A stretch of 64,000 bases of DNA from Adiantum capillus-veneris (lineage: Eukaryota > Streptophyta > Polypodiopsida > Polypodiales > Pteridaceae), in contig CM043945.1 of the NCBI GenBank assembly GCA_014529385.2, positions 156,124,741 through 156,188,740 on the forward strand, read 5' to 3'. The notes beneath the pieces are model-generated. The model was not told where the DNA came from. It saw only the letters and a list, made by a program, of their open reading frames with translations, and did no database searches. The position numbers and the translations under genes were made by a program. Of the stretch, positions 11,341 to 22,734 are shown one piece after another; the stretch's first letter is position 1, and the number at the start of each line of letters is the position of its first letter.

Positions 11341-12100
11341 TAGTAGTGGTATCCAGATTTGAAATTTGAATTTCAAATTTAAAAGGCTTATCCAGGTGCA
11401 CCTCTTTGTCTCTCTCTTGTGTGTGTGTGAGAGAGATATCTTCTTCTAATCTTTTTGTGTAATTACCCTCAATTCCTCTTAATCACTCCTTAATCTCTTC
11501 TAATCTCTCTGTATAATCTCCCTTGCCTCCTCTCAATCACTTCCTCCCTTTCTCTTAATCTCTCCTAAACCTGCATCAATCGAAATTTCATTCTACTAAC
11601 CATTGTAACTTGTCTTTTGAGATTACAATCACGGGTCCTAAACTTCTACTCTCCTCTCAGATACTAATCTTTTCCTCTCCTCTAATCTATTGTCCTTTTT
11701 CAATTCTGAATGCATCTCAAAAGTCTTCAATCTCATTCTATTAGTTTCTAATCTCTATTTAATCCTCTTCATTAAAGACTACATATACTCATAATTTTTT
11801 GCTACCGCCTCCTTGATACACCTATTAAACTCTTTCATTAAGTTAATCAAACTACAACTACATCTAAAATCACGCTCCATAAATTGAAAGTAAGTGGCTA
11901 TTCTCTAATTAGAGTACTTAATCAATAAGTACTCTAATTAATTGTTTTTAAAGCTATAATTAAGTAATTAATCAATAACTACTTAAAGAAAAAGATAGAT
12001 AACAACACTTACTTGGTTGGGTACTGAGTGTGACATTTCCACTTGACGTAGATTCTTTGCTTTTGATATTTAGCTCATTTTTGGTGCCTTGTTTCCTTGT
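11341..12100 (+). other. Pyrimidine-rich and AT-rich spacer
   Basis: Rich in TCTAATCTCTCCT-like segments on the plus strand to about 11780, then AT-rich (TTAATTAAGT motifs to 12000). No ORF or RNA gene recognised. Confidence 0.5.
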
Positions 12101-12109
12101 TGATAAACT

Positions 12110-14730
12110 AGAACAATGAGCTGATGTAGCTTAAACCTCACCTTCTAATGCTATTAAAGCACTAGCATATTCCACTCTAGTGTGGCCTCATGAGCTTATT
12201 GTGGATATTTTAGCATGATAGTGTTGCCTCATGCAAGCGCTTGAGACTTAACCAAGGCCAGAGCATAATAGCTCTAGGATCGCACTTAAGTTTGAGCCTC
12301 AACTACATGTGCCAGTGTAGCACGAGGGTTCCAAGGTAGCCTCATTAGATCCTTGGCTACCAATGGCAAGAGGCTCAAACTTAAGTTTGAGCCGTTCTTA
12401 AGTTTGAGACATTCATGTCTATGCTAGTGTAGCGCTATTGTGCAATGCTACCCACATGACATCGTTGAGGATACTATAACACATTTAGGCTCAAACTTGA
12501 GTTTGAACTTTAACTTTCTATGCTCCTATAGCAAAGCACTACTATACAAGTCTATCCTCTTGACATCCTTGTAGCTACCAATGGCAAGAGCCTTGCTTGC
12601 AGTGTAGCCCTACTATGCAAGGGCAGAGCCTCATGACATCCTTGTGGCTATCAAAGACATGGCAAAATATCTTTAGGCTCAAGCTGAAGTTTGAGTATTT
12701 CATACTGTAGCACTAGGGTGAAAGGTTAGCCTTGTAAAATCCTTATAGCTACCAAGGTCATAGAATAGCATCCTTGTGGCAAACAATGGGAAAAGGCTTG
12801 CACTTAAGTATAGACCTTGCCTACAAATGTCAGTATAGCACTACGATGCATGTATAGCTCCATGACATCCATGTGGATATCAAAGGAAAAGAAAAACACT
12901 TTGAGGCTCGAGCTTAAGTTTGAGCCTCAACTGTATAAGCTATTGTAGCACTAGGGAGTAAGTCTAGCCTCATCCTTTAGAGATACTAATTCCAAGAGGC
13001 TCGAACTTAAGTTTGATCCTCACTTGCATAGGCTAGTGTAGCACTAGAATGCAAGGCTAGCCTGATGCCATCCTTGTGGCTACCATGGGTGTAGAATAGC
13101 ACCTTAGGTTTGAGCCTAAGTTCAAGCCTCATTTTTATATGCTAGTGTAACACTAGGATGCAAGGATTTCCTCATGACATCCTTGTGTCTACTAAGGGTA
13201 AGAGGCTCGAACTTAAGTTTGAGCCTTGCCTACATATGCTAGTATAGCACTAGCATGAAAGTCTAGCTTCATGACATCCTTGTGGATACCAAGGGAACAG
13301 AACAACACCTTTAGGTTCAAACTTAAGTTTAAGCCTCAATTGCATATGATAGTGTAGCACCAGTGAGTAAGGCTAGCCGAGGGATATGCTTGTGGCTACT
13401 TAGGGAAAGAGGCTCGAACTTAAGTTCGAACCTCGCCTACATATGCTAGTATAGAAAGTCTAACTTAATGACATCCTTGTGGATATTTAGGGAAAGCGGC
13501 TCAAATTTAAGTTCGAACCTTGCCTACATATGCTATTGTAGCAAGGCTAGCTTAATGACATCCTTGTGGCTACTTAGGGAAAGAGGCTCGAACTTAACTT
13601 TGAGCCTTGCCTACTTATGCTAGTATAGCAAGTCTAGCTTAATGACATCCTTGTGGCTACTTAGGGAAAGCGGCTCAAATTTAAGTTCGAACCTCACCTA
13701 CATATTCTATTGTAGCAAGTCTAGCTTAATGACATCCTTGTGGCTACTTAGGGAAAGAGGCTCGAGCTTAAGTTCGAACCTTACCTACATATGCTAATAT
13801 AGCAAGTCTGCCTTGAACTTAAGTTTGAGCCTCAATTGTATATGTTACTTTAGCACTAGGGTGTAAGGTTAGCCTCATGACATCTATGTGGCTACCAATG
13901 CCAGTAGGCTCAAACTTAAGTTCGATCCTCACTTGCATATACTAGAGTAGCACCAGCATTTAGGGCTTGTTGCTACCAAGGGCATAGAAGAACTCCTTTA
14001 GGCTCGATCTTAAGTTCAAGCCTCAAGTGCATATACTTTAGCACTAGGATGCAAGGCTTGCCTCATGACATCCTTGTGTCTAGCCTTATTTGCATATGCT
14101 ATTGTAGCACTAGGGTGTAAGGCTAGACTCAAGACATCCTTGTGGCTACTAGAGGCAAGAGGCTTGAGGTTAAACTCGAGCTTCACCTAGATATGTAAGT
14201 ATAGCACTATCATGAAAGTCTAGATTCACTAAGTCCTTTTAGGATTCCTACAAGAATAGAAAAACACTTAGGATTGAACTTAAGTCTAGTCTCATGGCAT
14301 CCTTCTAGTTACCAATGACAAGAGGCTCAAACTTAAGTTTGATCCCCACTTGCATATTCGAGTGTAGCACTAGCATGTAAGGCTAGCTTGATGACATATT
14401 TGTGGCTATCAAGGGCATAGAATAGCACCTTTAGGCTCGAGCTTAAGTTCGAGCCTCAAGTGCATCATGGAATAAAAAATCACTTTTAGCTCAAGCTTAA
14501 GTTTGAGCTTCCTCTCCATATGCTAATGTAGCACTAGGGTGCATGCCTAGCCTCATGACATCCTTATGGCTAGAAAAATCATAGAGCTTCACTTTTAAGC
14601 TCAAATTTAATGTAGCACTAACTTGCAAGACTACTCTCATGACATCCTTGTGGCTAGCAAGGGTACAAAACAACATCTTTTGGCTCAAACTTAAGTTCGA
14701 GCCTCGCCTACACATGCTAGTGTATTTTTT
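12110..14730 (+). repeat. Palindrome-centred tandem repeat, type B
   Basis: More than twenty diverged units, each with a near-perfect palindrome of the form GCTCAAACTTAAGTTTGAGC. Between palindromes lie TATGCTAGTGTAGCACTAGG, GCAAGGCTAGCCTCATGACA and TCCTTGTGGCTACCAAGGG. Spacing is variable near 100-120 bp, but very regular at about 87 bp between 13410 and 13770. The palindrome would allow cruciform or hairpin formation. The same unit recurs at about 16370-16460 and 22735-23300, so the family lies around and between the exon remnants here. Confidence 0.9.
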
Positions 14731-14800
14731 AAATGTACTATTTAACTTAAACATATGCTCCTTTTTTAGATTCTAATATTATTCTTTTTTGTTTTTTCAG

Positions 14801-15093
14801 GAATGGAGGCTTTCAATGTACCAAGTATACCAGAGCAGGGTGCACAAGTCTTCACACTCAATGTTCTTGGAATGTCCACTCACGCCAAAAGTACTGCTCC
14901 AAGAATAAAGGTTGACAAGACCTTTGAATTGACAAAAGAAAAAGGAGTGAAGTGGTTTTTGGATACCTATGATATAGATGCAAACTACAAAGGTGACATC
15001 CATCTATATTTGTCACAAGGTGATATGAAATATGGAGACATGGGGATTGTTGTGGGTCTCAAAGATGATGTGGATGCAACAACAATGCCATGA
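14801..15093 (+). pseudogene. Exon of an unidentified plant gene, upstream part of GQHS-type protein
   Basis: The frame follows a good acceptor (GTTTTTTCAG at 14791-14800) and runs 97 codons from MEAFNVPSIPEQGAQVF to a TGA at 15091-15093. Reading on in the same frame gives more protein-like sequence (FACNVLPIGETTKEN), so the TGA probably interrupts the old exon. I recognise no domain. It lies 130 bp upstream of the basic/acidic ORF at 15227 in the same orientation and is likely part of the same decayed gene. Confidence 0.5.
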
Positions 15094-15226
15094 TTTGCAT
15101 GTAATGTGCTACCTATTGGAGAGACCACAAAGGAAAACAAGTTTTGCTTATCATTGGGCACTTTTCATGTAGCAGACATAAAATGTTAGCAAACTAGAAA
15201 AAGGAAATTATATTGTAAAATTAGGA

Positions 15227-16247
15227 TTGAAGATCTCCAGCTTCACTAATCAAGAAGACTCGGGTGTGGACTGTGTGGAAGACCTAGTGAAGGCAGTGAA
15301 ACATGCAAAGAGAGTCTTGAGCTTACCAAAGAAGATTGTACCTGCAAAGAAACCAATAGGGGCACTATCTAAGAAATTTGTGGAGAAGGCAGGGAAAGCC
15401 ATAGTTAGGAGTGCACTTGCAACATCAAGAGGTGCCCTTGCAAGCGCTTCAACACATACAGATAAGATCACTTCCACCATTAATTTAGAGGAGCAAGAAG
15501 GTTCACAAGAGCAAGATGCACAAGGACTCAAAAGAAAAAGAAAGGCAAAGGATGATTCTACTCTTGAGGAAGATCAACAAAAACTAGCAAAGAGGAAGAT
15601 GAAAAAGAGTGCAAAAGAAAAAGAGGTTTTTGAAGAGGAGTTGATGGACATGGAAACTCCATCCAAAGATAACAAGGCACTGACCTCCTTAGAAATCAAG
15701 AAGGGATTCTATCCTTTTGGGATTAATGAAGTCTTTAGCATTGACCTGACAAGTTGTTTTCCTGCTCCATCAAACTATGTGTACAGAAGATTATTAATCT
15801 AGATTGGGTCAAGATTTTGACTTTAGAATTCATTCAAGAACCAAAGCAAGAGGAGATACTGGCAATTTTGATGCCTTGTGATCCTTCCAAAAAAAATCCT
15901 CTTGGCAAACTTGCCAAAGAGGATGTTCGCAATGTTGATTATTGGATCATCTCTGGACAACACTCCATTAGTGCTGCAAAACGTTTGCAAGGTGCAAACG
16001 TTGCAAAGGTTACCCCTCAATTGCGTCAACAATTTGAATATAGATGATCAAAAATTATTCTCAATTGCCCACCAAAGATCTCTCATGAAATCTCCAAAGA
16101 TGCGAATCTATGTGTTGCAATGTCAATGCAAAAGGAGCCATTTCTTGACCAACTTATGCAAGCACGAGCACAATGGCATGCAAATGGTTGTCTTTCTAAT
16201 CCACCACTTGCTGTCAACCAAACCAAGAAGGACTTTGAGGCTTGGAA
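15227..16247 (+). pseudogene. Decayed exon: Lys-rich linker plus ParB-like GQHS domain
   Basis: Residues 1-150 form a Lys/Glu-rich, probably nuclear segment with KRKRKAKDD and KRKMKKSAKEK. Then follow KKGFYPFGINEVFSIDLTSC and PAPSNYVYRR. A one-base frameshift near 15785 moves the reading to a frame with DWVKILTLEF, NPLGKLAKEDVRNVDYWII and SGQHSISAA. The last matches the GQHS/GxHR pocket of ParB/sulfiredoxin-like domains. A TGA at 16045-16047 then interrupts, and the same frame continues NCPPKISHEISKDAN ... FLDQLMQARAQW up to a splice donor (GAAG|GTACTT) at 16247. One frameshift and one stop make it a pseudogene. The ParB-like assignment rests on one motif. Confidence 0.55.
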
Positions 16248-16319
16248 GGTACTTGTTTGATTCTTTGAAAACATGGATGTGAGTCTTTTTAATCAATATC
16301 TATTTGTAAACTGGAGTCT

Positions 16320-16470
16320 ATCATAAGCTCAAGCAAGACCTCCATGTGCTCAATTAGAACTTAAAGTGAGGTTTTAACTTAAGATTTAGTGTCAGTTGCA
16401 TATGAGTCTATAGCACTAACAAGCGAGGCTCGAACTTAAGTTTGAGTCCCACTTACATATACCCATGTAT
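16320..16470 (+). repeat. Type B palindromic repeat, two units, within an intron
   Basis: Segments resembling GGTTTTAACTTAAGATTTAG and GCTCGAACTTAAGTTTGAG, with TATAGCACTAACAAGCGAGG, lie between the donor at 16247 and the acceptor near 16600. Confidence 0.75.
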
Positions 16471-16600
16471 TTTGGACTTTTCATAGATGTGTGTGAGCAT
16501 ATTAAGAAACAATTTAATCTAGCTAGCCTTGAACTTATTAAGTATGCGTCTCCAAGTTAGAGCCTTGTCAATATTGATGTTGGAATTTCCAATTTTGCAG

Positions 16601-17416
16601 ACCTTTGTTGAGACAACAGAGCACACACTTCAAAAGGGATTTGTCAAGACCGACTTGCATTTGCTTCTATGTGATGAGCAGATATGGAAGAATTGGGTCA
16701 AGATAATGAGACAATATTCTCAAGGCTTGATATCAAATACAAAGGGAGAAATAATTGACGAAGGTTCCCACAAAAATCCTAAATTTCTAACCATGAAGGG
16801 TGGTCAGATTTTACAAGCACCTGGCACAGCAACACTAGCACCTACATTGTTTAGGTGCATTTTAGTCCTCGAGAGTAGAGAAGTTCTTGAACTACAAAAT
16901 GCAATCCTGGACAAAACCATCTTGATAAAGAAAGGCAAGCATACCCCTCATAGAATGGACATGGATGAGATGGCTTGGAAGCTAAAAACAGATTGAGTGT
17001 TGAAAGAAGCAATAATATCATTCTTCTTTGGTTTGACAAGCGAAAATTTATTTTGGGAGCAAGTTTCTGAGAAGTACAAGCTAGGAGATCATGAGTACAA
17101 TCAAATGACGAGCTATAGCCAGTACTATGTCAAGGACTCCCTCAACAGAGAAAAGAAGACTCCACCCTCACTTCCAAAAAGTGTAGTAACTCTCCTCAAT
17201 CATCTTTATACAGCTAATATGGGCATAATATCTCAAGATGAGTCTATTCCATGGAGAATCAAGGGGGTGGGCTTTGATACGGGGAAGATCAAAGACTTTT
17301 GCAATATAGAGCATGTACCATTTCAAATGGTTGTCTTAAATCTTCATGGTACTAAAGAAAAGCTCTCTATAGATTTCTTTGCAAATTTGGAACTCAATCT
17401 AAACACATTGTGCTAG
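16601..17416 (+). pseudogene. Downstream exon of the GQHS-type gene
   Basis: The frame opens after an acceptor (CCAATTTTGCAG ending near 16600). It runs TFVETTEHTLQKGF ... MDEMAWKLKTD, meets a TGA at 16994-16996, and continues in the same frame as VLKEAIISFFFG ... VGFDTGKIKDFCNIEHVPF to a stop at 17416. Composition is that of a soluble, mixed alpha/beta protein; no known domain is recognised. The stop probably replaces an Arg (CGA) codon. Same orientation and distance link it to the exons at 14.8-16.2 kb. Confidence 0.5.
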
Positions 17417-17430
17417 TGTGTTTCTTAGAC

Positions 17431-17665
17431 TGTAGAGTGCGCAGGTGATGGAGAAGGTAGAAAAGAATACTACACACACACACCAACACACATCGAGACA
17501 CACACACACACACAATCGTTACCCTACAGCAACAGCCATTCAGCGAGCTGCTCTTCTCTTCTTCACTTTGAACTATTATCCAAAGTATATTTACAACATA
17601 GTATAGTCAGTGTCCAGCCGCCCATAGCACAATGGACATATTCTTTAACATCATATTCTTTAACA
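17431..17665 (-). repeat. 3' LTR of copia element 1
   Basis: Direct copy of 22494-22730, with the same CA microsatellite (ACACACACACACAC near 17505) and the AATCGTTACCCT segment. Bounded by TG and CA on the plus strand as written (TGTAGAG ... TTTAACA). Confidence 0.95.
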
Positions 17666-17680
17666 CTCCCCCTCAAGCTC
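17666..17680 (-). promoter_or_regulatory. Polypurine tract of copia element 1
   Basis: On the minus strand GAGCTTGAGGGGGAG directly precedes the 3' LTR. Confidence 0.85.
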
Positions 17681-18301
17681 AAAATGAGCTTGCATATGAT
17701 GGATTCCCGATGCTTCACAAAAGTAGCAAAACTTCTCCTTTCCAAGATCTTTTGTGAATATATCCGCAACTTGATCATTTGTCTTCACATACAACAAATC
17801 AATCTCATTTGCCAAAACTTTTTCTTTAATGAAGTGATAATGTACCTCAATGTGTTTAGTGCGAGCATGGTAAACAGGATTCTTTGCCAACATGATGCTG
17901 CTAATATTGTCACAATATATAATGACACTGTCAAGATAGTCAAAACCAAAGTCTACCATAAGTACTCTCAACCATGACTCTTCACATGTTGCCAAAGCTG
18001 TTCCACGATATTCAGCTTCTGTACTTGATAATGCTACAGTTGATTGCTTCTTGCTACTCCAACTTATCATACCATTGTCAATGGAAAATGCATAACCACT
18101 TCTAGATCTTCTATCGATAAAATCTCCTGCCCAATCTTCATCTATGTAACCATAAAGACAAAGCATTCCATAACTGACAGTGGCTTTCACATATCTCATA
18201 ATCCGTCTCACTGCATCAAGATGACTTTTACATGGATTTTGCATGAATTGACTCACAACACCCACTGCATAACTCAAATCTGTCCTTGTTATTGTCAAGT
18301 A

Positions 18302-18535
18302 AATAAGGCTTCCAACCATCTTGCGGTACATAGTGACATCCTCAATGTAATGTCCATCATCAAACAACTTCACATTTTGATCAAGAGGTGTATCAACCGG
18401 TTTGCATGTTGTCATTCCAATAAGGCTTCCAACCATCTTGCGGTACAGAGTGACATCCTCAATGTAATGTCCCTCATCAAACAACTTCACATTTTGATCA
18501 AGAGGTGTATCAACCGGTTTGCATGCTGTCATTCC
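18302..18535 (-). repeat. 117 bp tandem duplication inside copia reverse transcriptase
   Basis: AATAAGGCTTCCAACCATCT occurs at 18302 and again at 18419, exactly 117 bp apart. The two copies are nearly identical and keep the reading frame, adding 39 residues that start with GMTxCKPVDTPLDQN. Confidence 0.95.
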
Positions 18536-20404
18536 ATACTTCTCAAGCATATCCAATGCATATTGTCTTTGCATCATCCAAATTCCTGATAATGTATTGA
18601 CAATTTCAATTCCCAAGAAATATCTCAACTCACCAAGGTCCTTCATGTTGAATTCTCTCAACAAACTCTTCTTAACATGCAAAATTTGCTCATCATGACT
18701 TCCAGTGAGAATCAAGTCATCAACATAGATAACAATAACGACGATCTCTCCATAAACATGCTTCAAAAACAATGAGTGATCAACAGTAGACTGTTTAAAT
18801 CCAATCTTCTTCAAGAATCTGGTTATCTTTTCACACCAAGCTCTAGATGCTTCCTTCAAACCATACAATGCTTTCTTCAACTTACACACATAATATGGAA
18901 ACTCTGGATGTTGATAACCCTCTGGCTGTATCATATAAACTTCTTCTTCCAAGTCACCATTCAAGAATGCATTATCCACATCCATTTGCCGTAACTTCCA
19001 ACCAAACATACTTGCCATTGCTATCACCAATCTGATTGTTGTCATCTTTGCAACTAGACTAAATGTCTCATCATAATCAAGACCTTTTGTTTGTGCATAA
19101 CCTTTAGCAACAAGCCTCGCTTTGTATCTTTCCACACTACCATCTGATTTGCACTTGACTTTGTATACCCATCTTGAACCAATTGCTTTCTTTCCACTTG
19201 GCAAGCGAACCAAATCCCAAGTGTCATTCTTCACAAGAGCATCTATCTCATCATCCATAGCTGACTCCCATTCTGATTTTCCAATTGCCTCTTGAAAATG
19301 TGTAGGCTCTTTATGTTGCACACGTGAAACCATGTATGCATAATGTGTACGCATGTAACCGTTGTATGTCAATCTATCAACTGGATAACGCACCCTCTCT
19401 GATCTTCTCAATTGTGGTGCACTCTTCTCTTCAACTCTTGCATATGGGGGTACATATTTCTCAATATGATTACTGTCAGGTGTCCTCAAATGTGGTAAAC
19501 CATGCTCTTCATCGAAGCTTTCATCTCCAGAACTCTCTTCAACCACTTTCTTCTTGCCTTTCTCGTCTTGCTTCTTATCTCGCAAATGACCGCTCCATGG
19601 GTTGACACTTCCTGTACTCTCCTTACCCATATGTGGTCCTGAAATAGTTCTTGTTGATGGTCCTAGCTTATCAACAACATGACGCACATTCTCTTGCTCT
19701 TCATACTCATCTTCTATCATCACTGGCTTTGGTTTATACCATGGTTCATGCTCACAAAATCTGACATCTCTACTGACATAAACTTGTCTTGTCGTAGGAT
19801 CATAGCACTTGTAACCTTTCTTTTCAACTGGATAGCCCAAGAATATACACTTCACTTCCTTTGGCTCCATCTTCTTTCTTGCTTCATTTGGCACATGAAC
19901 ATAGCAAACACATCCAAAAACTTTCATGTAGGAAACTGTTGGCTTGATCCCATAAAGTCTCTCATAAGGTGAAATTTCATGAATGGCAGCAGTTGGTGTT
20001 CGATTCATAATGTGTACTACTGTATGAACTGCTTTAGCCCAATATGTTAATGGCATATTCATCTCATTCATCATGGCTCTTGCAATCTCTGCTATGACTC
20101 TATTCTTTCTCTCAGCAACTCCATTTTGTTGTGGTGTGTATCTGCAAGTAGTTTGTCTTCTTATGCCTTGTTCACGTAAGTAATCATCGAAACTGTATGA
20201 CATGTACTCTCCCCCTCCATCTGTACAACCATTCTCTTTCTCAACCATAACTTTGAACTCCAAGAATACCTCAAATGCCTCTGACTTTGCCTTTAGAAAG
20301 TAAACCCATGTCATTCTGCTATAATCATCCGTGAATGTGATAAAATATCGACAACCATTTGGTGTAGCATGATCACAAGGTCCCCAAATATCTGAATGAA
20401 CAAT

Positions 20405-21674
20405 TTTAACCTATAGCGACAAACTCATCCTCTTCTAGCTTCTCTTTTTTGTCAAACCATTCACCATGATATGTCATATGATTTGTGGCACCACTATCTA
20501 AATACCAATCATCTATATGATGTGGCTCAACCATGCTTCCAACAACTTGCTCCATAGGAAATAAATGTCCACTTGATCTATTGTCATATATATTTTGATC
20601 ATGAGGATTGTATCCAGCAAAGTTTCCTCCATGTCTACCATAACCTCGGTCTCTTCCACCACGATCACGATTTTGATTTAGCCTTGCGTAACATTCTCTT
20701 TCAAAGTGACCATCAATGCCACATCTGTTACAATATCCATCTCTTTGAGGATGTACAAATCGTCCACCTCCATGTCCACGAGTTCGGGCTCTCCCCCTGC
20801 CTCTTTGGCTATAATCATTGTAACTTTGACTTTGTTGATTTTTCCATTGACCTCTTCGAGCATTGTTTCCACGACCATAGTTTCCTCTTCCACCTCTATT
20901 GTTTCCACGACCTCTAGAGTGCAAAACCTGATCTCTGGAATTGTTATTTGATGTAGAAGGACCTGACTTGCCTAACTTCACCTCTTCTTGCAAACAAAGG
21001 TTTACTAACTCTTCAAAATCAGGCATGTGTCCTCGAACAAATATAGATGTATCCAATGACTTGTATTCCGGTCCCAAACCATTCAATGTCACTGAAACTA
21101 AGTCATCATCTGGAACTTCAACATTAATGCTCGCAAGATCTTCCTGTATTTGCTTTATCTCTGTCACATAATCTGATATGGATCTATTTCCTCGCCATAC
21201 ACAATGTAACCTTTGCTTCAAGTGAACTTTTTGTGGTTCTGTATTGGACCTGTTCATTCTTGCTAGTATCTCCCATGCTTCCTTTGGAGATTGAGCCTTC
21301 TTCACATGTGGTATAAAGAAGTCACTAATGCATAGTGAAATCCAATGCATCACTTTCCTTGAATTCTCGATCCACTTCTTGTAAGCTTCTACTCCTGCTT
21401 GCCATGTTTTATGTGCTTCAACATTCTCTCTATTTGGTTCCAAACCAACCTCGGGACACTCTTGTTCACCTGTAATGTAATCCCATAAACCTTTGCCCAT
21501 GATATAGTTATCCATCCTGTAAGACCATATGCTATAGTTCTCTCTGGTCAGCTTCTCTCCAACAATCTGTGTGACTTGAGTTGAACTTTCTGCCATCTTC
21601 ACTCTCTCAATTTCTTCCAAAGGATTTTGATAAACTTTCAGCAAAGTTTCGTTTGTATTTGGACAATATCTCAA
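20405..21674 (-). pseudogene. gag: Copia gag with zinc knuckle and start of protease
   Basis: A 422-codon frame; the natural start is probably the Met at 21596 (MAESSTQV), 27 codons in. The N-terminal LTRENYSIWSYRMDNYI and the following helical region match the copia gag (UBN2-type) domain. A Gly/Arg-rich linker leads to the zinc knuckle CNRCGIDGHFEREC (CX2CX4HX4C). The aspartic protease active site LDSGATNHM follows near the end. The frame then stops just after FVAIG, and the next base run jumps directly to integrase (VHSDIWGP). The remaining protease and the integrase HHCC zinc finger are therefore deleted. Confidence 0.93.
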
Positions 21675-22478
21675 GTGACAATCTCAACCAAAGTGCTCAT
21701 AAACACTGACAAAAAATCTCTCACTGCCAAGGGAAAATCCACTGACTCACTTTGCCACAGACTGACTCAGTAATATGCATAAATACTCTAAAACAATGTC
21801 CACATGGACCTGTATGCAAATGCAATCCATACGCTGTCCTGTACCACATATCCATACATCCACCTTCTTCCCATAGTCGTAAACGACATATGAGGTCTTT
21901 CACGGGGCCAGTCGGGGGTTCGCTCCAGTACCTAATCCACCTTGCCAAGGTACCAAAGCTCCCAAGGCAAGGCTTCAAAAAACCTCACTCGACCCTCACA
22001 AAGGCTGCAGTTTTCCAAAATACATTAACCGCATATCCATACATAACCACAAAGTACTCAATCTAACAATATAACCGCCTCAACTTCTTCCCACAACCTT
22101 TCTTACATAGGCGGATGTCCATAACGGACCCACAAGAACCAAACATAATCTTCCATAACACAATGTCATGATGCAAAAGCTCTATGTCGCTCTCCAAAAC
22201 CTGTGTAAATGCTGAATTCTTCACCTGTAAATCTATTGCCGAGTGCAAAACTGGACATCTCTTATGCTTGTGTGAGCTAGCTGTTTGCTGCAAAAAATTG
22301 TAGGTTTTGGAAAATCTGAGTATGCAAATGCGTCCGGAATGCCCAAAAACATAAAGATAGACTCCTGGATCACTGTATTCCGAGTTCGGGTGAGGAAGTT
22401 ATGACCAAAAAACCTCTCTTTTTTGCTGTTTTTCAAAGCTGCGGAAACTTGTGTATTGATTGTAGCTCCTTAAACTGA
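21675..22478 (-). other. Untranslated leader of copia element 1
   Basis: About 800 bp between primer site and gag, without a supported ORF. A leader this long is usual for plant copia elements only at the upper end, and may include older inserted sequence. Confidence 0.5.
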
Positions 22479-22490
22479 GCTCTTATACCA
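22479..22490 (-). promoter_or_regulatory. Primer binding site of copia element 1
   Basis: On the minus strand TGGTATAAGAGCTCAG starts three bases after the 5' LTR. It matches the initiator tRNA-Met complement TGGTATCAGAGC with one change (C to A). Confidence 0.88.
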
Positions 22491-22493
22491 CTT

Positions 22494-22730
22494 TGTAGAG
22501 TGTGCAGGTGATGGACAAGGTAGAAAAGAATACTACGCACACACACACCAACGCACATCGAGACACACACACACACACAATCGTTACCCTGCAGCAGCAG
22601 CCATTCAACGAGCTGCTCTTCTCTTCTTCACTTTGAACTATTATCCAAAGTATATTTACAACATAGTATATTCAGTGTCCAGCCACCCATAGCACAATGG
22701 ACATATTCTTTAACATCATATTCTTTAACA
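22494..22730 (-). repeat. 5' LTR of copia element 1
   Basis: 237 bp, nearly identical to 17431-17665, with TAGAC after it. Differences such as GTGCGC versus GTGTGC and CAGCAACAG versus CAGCAGCAG are few. Confidence 0.95.
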
Positions 22731-22734
22731 TAGA

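Larger units (their letters stand above)
17660..20314 (-). pseudogene. pol: Copia pol: integrase core, reverse transcriptase, RNase H
   Basis: The 884-codon frame begins inside the integrase core. It has a DGGGEY segment (usually DNGGEY), then TPQQNGVAERKN with the catalytic Glu. The reverse transcriptase contains YKARLVAKGYAQ and the active site YVDD near residue 530. RNase H follows, with ALSSTEAEYRG near residue 765 and KHIEVHYHFIKE, ending DIFTKDLGKEKF. The first integrase Asp (VHSDIWGP) lies upstream in the same strand but before the first Met. A tandem in-frame duplication of 39 residues (TCKPVDTPLDQNVKLFD repeated) lies at about 18302-18535 at the end of the reverse transcriptase. The long open frame shows recent activity or recent loss. 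Confidence 0.95.
17431..22730 (-). mobile_element. Complete but defective Ty1/copia element, 5300 bp
   Basis: LTRs of 235 and 237 bp (TGTTAAAG ... CTCTACA on the minus strand) are flanked by the target duplication TAGAC at 17426-17430 and 22731-22735. A tRNA-iMet primer site and polypurine tract lie at the expected ends. The order gag, protease start, integrase, reverse transcriptase, RNase H on the minus strand is typical of copia. The interior lacks the distal protease and the integrase zinc-binding region, and has a duplicated segment in the reverse transcriptase. The element lies in the intron-like, palindrome-repeat region of the decayed gene at 14.8-26.7 kb. Confidence 0.97.

Noticed and set aside
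13400-13800. CRISPR-like regular repeats
   Set aside because: Spacing is regular at about 87 bp, but the spacers are also repeated and the context is a plant nuclear genome. This is a tandem repeat, not a CRISPR array.
18044-18589. 181-codon plus-strand ORF inside copia
   Set aside because: Antisense shadow of the reverse transcriptase with its internal 117 bp duplication, which makes the peptide look repetitive.
20573-20951. His/Phe-rich and Ser/Thr-rich plus-strand ORFs
   Set aside because: Antisense of the Gly/Arg-rich linker and zinc knuckle of copia gag.
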